A stretch of 8,701 bases of DNA from SHZI01 sp964407855. Lineage in GTDB: Bacteria > Pseudomonadota > Gammaproteobacteria > Steroidobacterales > GCA-2729495. The stretch's first letter is position 1. Each line of letters starts with the position of its first letter. Location of the stretch: assembly GCA_964407855.1 (NCBI GenBank), contig CAYOXI010000080.1:1-8701 (forward strand), given 5' to 3'. A model generated the notes under the pieces. It was not told the DNA's origin, ran no database searches, and saw only the letters and a list, made by a program, of their open reading frames with translations. The position numbers were made by a program, and so were the translations under genes. Positions 6,193 through 8,701 of the stretch are shown piece after piece.

Positions 6193-7336
6193 AGAGCATC
6201 ACGGTGTCACGGGCCTGCTGCCACAGCGAGCCGTCGGCGACGGATTCGAGGGGAAAAAGTCCGGCCTGCGCGATGGTCTCACCGGCCAGGGTGACTTCGA
6301 CCTGGCCCAGTTCGCGGGCCGTGTCCAGCGGCGCCGTGATCACCGGCGGGAGTGCCAGCGTGGAGCGCAACTGGTCGCCGGCGCCCCGGGGCACCGTGGC
6401 CCAGACATCCTGTTGCGCGCCGATCGGAATCAGTTCCCGCTCGCCTTTCCACACCCGGACCTCGCCCAGCGCCTCGCCCGCTGCCAGTACCCGGCGGGTC
6501 TCGTAGAAGCGGAAGCCGTAGTTGAGCAGGGCCAGCGATTCGCGTTCCCGGTCATTGGGGCTTTTGGTGCCGAGCACCACGGCCATCAGGCGCATCCCGT
6601 CCCGCTGCGCGGAGGACACCAGGCAGTAGCCGGCCGCATCGGTGAAGCCGGTCTTCATGCCGTCCACCGTGGAGTCCCGCCACAGCAGCCCGTTGCGATT
6701 GTTCTGCCTGATGCCGTTCCAGACGAGTTCCTTCTGCGAGTACCAGCGGTAGTACTCCGGGAACTCGCGGATGATTGCACTGCCCACCTTCAGGATGTCG
6801 CTGGCCGACGTGTAGTGGTCCGGTTCGGACAGGCCGGTGGCGTTGCGGTAGCTGGTGTTCTCCATGCCCAGTTGCCGGGCGTACTGGTTCATCAGGTCGG
6901 CAAAGGCGGACTCGCTGCCCGCCACATGCTCCGCCAGCGCGACGCTCGCGTCATTGCCGGACTGGATGATCATGCCCTCCAGCAGCACGGACAGCGGTAC
7001 CCGTGTATTGACGTCGATGAACGACCGGGAGCCCCCCGTGCGCCACGCCGCTTCGCTGATGAGCACGCCGTCATCGAGGCTGACGCGCTGGTCGCGGATG
7101 CTGCGAAAGACCACATAGGCCGTCATCAGCTTGGTGATGCTGGCGGCATCCAGCCGTTCGTTCTCGTTCTTGCTGCCGAGCACCCGGCCGCTCTGGTGAT
7201 CGATCACCATCCAGGCCTGGGCAGCGACGTCCGGCGGCGCGGGGATCTGGATCGGATCGGCAGCCCTGGCCGGGGTGGCCATCAAGCCGACCGCAAGCAG
7301 TCCGGCCAACGTCCCTGTCAGCACTCCATGCAACAT
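6182..7336 (-). CDS. dacC: Serine-type D-Ala-D-Ala carboxypeptidase (penicillin-binding protein 5/6 type)
   Basis: A low-molecular-mass penicillin-binding protein that removes the terminal D-alanine from peptidoglycan pentapeptides in the periplasm and so limits crosslinking. From the ATG at 7336-7334 it has 384 residues (about 386 in P. aeruginosa DacC, about 400 in E. coli). A signal peptide ends near ARA at residue 25. The three active-site motifs are intact: S66-I-T-K69, S126-G-N128 and K228-T-G. A C-terminal beta domain follows and the last residues (LWQQARDTVMLWFE) look like the amphipathic membrane anchor of the PBP5 family. AGGGAG lies 8 nt before the ATG and supports this start; an in-frame TTG at 7363 overlapping the rlpA stop is less likely. 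Whether it is best named dacA or dacC cannot be decided here. Confidence 0.95.
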   Translation of the reverse strand: MLHGVLTGTLAGLLAVGLMATPARAADPIQIPAPPDVAAQAWMVIDHQSGRVLGSKNENERLDAASITKLMTAYVVFRSIRDQRVSLDDGVLISEAAWRTGGSRSFIDVNTRVPLSVLLEGMIIQSGNDASVALAEHVAGSESAFADLMNQYARQLGMENTSYRNATGLSEPDHYTSASDILKVGSAIIREFPEYYRWYSQKELVWNGIRQNNRNGLLWRDSTVDGMKTGFTDAAGYCLVSSAQRDGMRLMAVVLGTKSPNDRERESLALLNYGFRFYETRRVLAAGEALGEVRVWKGERELIPIGAQQDVWATVPRGAGDQLRSTLALPPVITAPLDTARELGQVEVTLAGETIAQAGLFPLESVADGSLWQQARDTVMLWFE

Positions 7337-7344
7337 TCCGCAAA

Positions 7345-7350
7345 CTCCCT
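7345..7350 (-). promoter_or_regulatory. Ribosome binding site that decides the dac start
   Basis: On the minus strand this reads AGGGAG, 8 nt before the ATG at 7336. It favours the ATG over the TTG at 7363, which overlaps the rlpA stop. Confidence 0.6.
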
Positions 7351-7359
7351 GTTTGACTG

Positions 7360-8316
7360 TCAACCGCCGGGGCCGGCGCCCGGGGTCGGAGAAGCGCCCG
7401 GGGTCGGAGATTCCATGACGAGACCGGGGTCACTGATGCGCAGCGACCTGACCCGGGAGGCCAGGGCGTCGTACGCCGTCGCGTCGGCAATGGGTCCGAT
7501 CCGCACGCGGTAGAGCGCCGGCGAAACGCCGTCATCGTAATGGATCACCACGTTGCTGACACCATTGGATTCGAGCCGGGTCCGGAGGCGCTGTGCGTTG
7601 GCCTCGTCGCCAAAGGCGCCGACCTGCATGTACAGACGCTGGGCGGGCACCAGCGGAGGTGGGGCGAGGGACCCGGCGGAACCGGCCACAGCTGCGTTGT
7701 TCTCGACCACCACCGGGCCGCCGCCGGCCGGCCCGGTCAGGGCCACCACCTCGACCGGCGCCACGCCGGATTCCACCATGCCGATGGCTTTCGCGGCGGC
7801 GTAGGAAAGGTCGATGACCCGGCCCTTGGCAAAGGGACCCCGGTCGTTCACCTTGACGACGACGCTCTGCCCGTTCTCAAGGTGGGTGACCCGCACCAGC
7901 GTCGGCAGTGGCAGCGTCTTGTGCGCCGCGGTGAGCTCATGCATGTCGTAGACCGCACCGCTGGAGGTGCGGCGGCCATGGAAGGGCTCGCCGTACCAGG
8001 AAGCCTGGCCGCGTTCGCTGAAGCCTTCGCTGCTCGGCAGGACGAAGTACCGCTCGCCAAACACCTCGTAGAAGGGCGGATTGCCCGGCGTACCCCGGCG
8101 ATCAACCGCCGGTGGCGCGGCCTGGGTTCCCGGGGCGGTAATCTCCGGTGCGGGTGCGGGTGCGGGTGCGGGTGCGGGTGCCGTGGTCACCGGCACGGGC
8201 GGCGGCTCCGGCTGCTCCCAGCGGGTTGGCACGCACGCGCTCACCAGGAGCGCAAGCCCCGGCAGTGCCAGGTGCCGCAGGTGCCGCCGGCTTGCCGGAG
8301 CGCTACGGCGTCGCAA
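7360..8316 (-). CDS. rlpA: Septal-ring lytic transglycosylase lipoprotein RlpA (SPOR domain)
   Basis: RlpA is a septal-ring lipoprotein; in P. aeruginosa it is a lytic transglycosylase that cleaves peptide-stripped glycan during daughter-cell separation. The 318-residue protein has an Arg-rich start and a lipobox LVSAC with lipidated C28. A Pro/Ala-rich linker at about 36-70 is followed by a double-psi beta-barrel domain at about 102-192 (RGQASWYG, LTAAHKTLPLPT, VKVNDRGPF, RVIDLSYAAAKAIGM). A second linker leads to a SPOR domain at about 226-302 (YMQVGAFGDEANAQRL to YRVRIGP), which targets septal peptidoglycan. H132 and D158 of the presumed active site are present, but the usual glutamate of the SGExYD motif is alanine (A121). 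The start is TTG at 8316-8314, overlapping mltB by 14 bp; it is needed to keep the signal peptide. Confidence 0.94.
   Translation of the reverse strand: MRRRSAPASRRHLRHLALPGLALLVSACVPTRWEQPEPPPVPVTTAPAPAPAPAPAPEITAPGTQAAPPAVDRRGTPGNPPFYEVFGERYFVLPSSEGFSERGQASWYGEPFHGRRTSSGAVYDMHELTAAHKTLPLPTLVRVTHLENGQSVVVKVNDRGPFAKGRVIDLSYAAAKAIGMVESGVAPVEVVALTGPAGGGPVVVENNAAVAGSAGSLAPPPLVPAQRLYMQVGAFGDEANAQRLRTRLESNGVSNVVIHYDDGVSPALYRVRIGPIADATAYDALASRVRSLRISDPGLVMESPTPGASPTPGAGPGG
7376..7410. repeat. 18-bp-period direct repeat in the rlpA 3' end
   Basis: Two identical 17-bp copies (7376-7392 and 7394-7410) with an 18-bp period encode the doubled hexapeptide SPTPGA in the C-terminal tail after the SPOR domain. 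The period is a multiple of three, so copy-number change would keep the frame. Confidence 0.85.
8147..8181. repeat. GGTGCG hexanucleotide tandem repeat in the rlpA linker
   Basis: Five perfect ggtgcg units plus five bases of a sixth, read on the minus strand as alternating Ala-Pro codons in the linker between lipobox and catalytic domain. Gain or loss of units keeps the frame and would only change linker length. Confidence 0.92.
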
Positions 8317-8701
8317 CGCGGCTGTCCGCCACGGACTTCCGGACGCCGGTCCGGATCGCCTCGCTCAGCTGGAAGACGGCCAGCGCATACATGCTGCTCC
8401 GGTTGTAGCGCGTGATCGTGTAGTAGTTCTGGAAACCCACCCAGAACTCCTCGCCTGCCTCGCCCTGCAGCGTGACCATCAGGGCCGGGGCTGAATCCGG
8501 CAGATCGGTGGTGAACTGCACGCCCTGGCGCTGCAGGGACTTCACCGTGTCGCGGAGGATCAGCTCGGTGGGGCCCGGGCGGGGGGCATCGCTGGCCAGC
8601 CGGGCCTGCGTCACGACGGGCTGGCCGGCCTGCCAGTTGTGCCTGACGAAGTAGTTCGCAACGCTGGCGAAAATGTCGTCCCAGTTGCTGAGCAGGTCGC
8701 G
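8303..8701 (-). CDS. mltB: Membrane-bound lytic murein transglycosylase B, C-terminal part (start beyond window)
   Basis: MltB-family enzymes cleave the glycan strands of peptidoglycan to 1,6-anhydro-MurNAc ends in the periplasm. The frame enters from the right edge and ends at TAG (8305-8303), giving 132 residues of a protein usually about 330-360 long, so the catalytic glutamate domain is outside the window. The visible segment starts RDLLSNWDDIFASVANYFVRHNW and later has EFWVGFQNYYTITRYNRSSMYALAVFQL. Both are close to the E. coli MltB segments DDIFASVANYF and ITRYN..YAMAVWQL. An internal GTG near 8614 is not the true start. The stop overlaps the rlpA start by 14 bp; mltB-rlpA-dac is a known order in pseudomonads. 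Whether the protein is lipidated cannot be seen. Confidence 0.93.
   Translation of the reverse strand, partial: RDLLSNWDDIFASVANYFVRHNWQAGQPVVTQARLASDAPRPGPTELILRDTVKSLQRQGVQFTTDLPDSAPALMVTLQGEAGEEFWVGFQNYYTITRYNRSSMYALAVFQLSEAIRTGVRKSVADSRVATP

Noticed and set aside
6131..7513. 460-codon plus-strand open frame opposite dac and the rlpA end
   Set aside because: It spans several confidently called minus-strand genes and their junctions, and has no recognisable domain; it is a shadow.

Overview
The window is GC-rich, densely packed chromosomal DNA from a proteobacterium, most probably a gammaproteobacterium. The evidence is the LptD-SurA pair, a Pseudomonas-type MurU, and the order mltB-rlpA-dac-dat-ybeD-lipB, which resembles the Pseudomonas-type cell-wall/lipoate cluster. 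I cannot name a genus. Nothing suggests a plasmid, phage, island, transposon, CRISPR array or RNA gene. No gene-free stretch reaches 300 bases except across the 100-N assembly gap.

Left block (1-3432, minus strand): lptD, the outer-membrane LPS translocon barrel, is followed 14 bp later by surA, the periplasmic chaperone/prolyl isomerase that helps fold barrels such as LptD. surA runs off the left edge with 401 residues present. A 91-bp divergent spacer (3433-3523) separates lptD from murU, the only plus-strand gene. MurU is the nucleotidyltransferase of the MurNAc recycling route. The kinase gene amgK, usually next to murU in pseudomonads, is absent here.

Right block (4178-8701, minus strand, transcribed right to left): mltB (3' end only, off the right edge), rlpA, a dacA/dacC-type D,D-carboxypeptidase, dat (D-amino acid transaminase), ybeD (DUF493) and lipB. 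The genes overlap or lie within about 30 bp of each other once the gap artefact is discounted, so they look like one operon. Its products cut and trim peptidoglycan (MltB, RlpA, Dac), interconvert D-alanine and D-glutamate in the cytoplasm (Dat), and start lipoylation (LipB). lipB converges on murU and the two coding regions overlap by 51 bp.

The 100 Ns at 4921-5020 are flanked by two identical 55-bp copies of the ybeD 3' end. This looks like an unmerged contig overlap, not missing sequence, and ybeD and lipB both appear intact. Several genes use non-ATG starts (TTG for lptD, rlpA and ybeD; GTG for lipB). Long plus-strand open frames opposite lptD, dat and dac are high-GC shadows. I found no new biological system. 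The points most worth checking are a Glu-to-Ala change at a conserved catalytic-site position of RlpA, murU without amgK, the collapsed-repeat gap, and in-frame simple repeats in rlpA.
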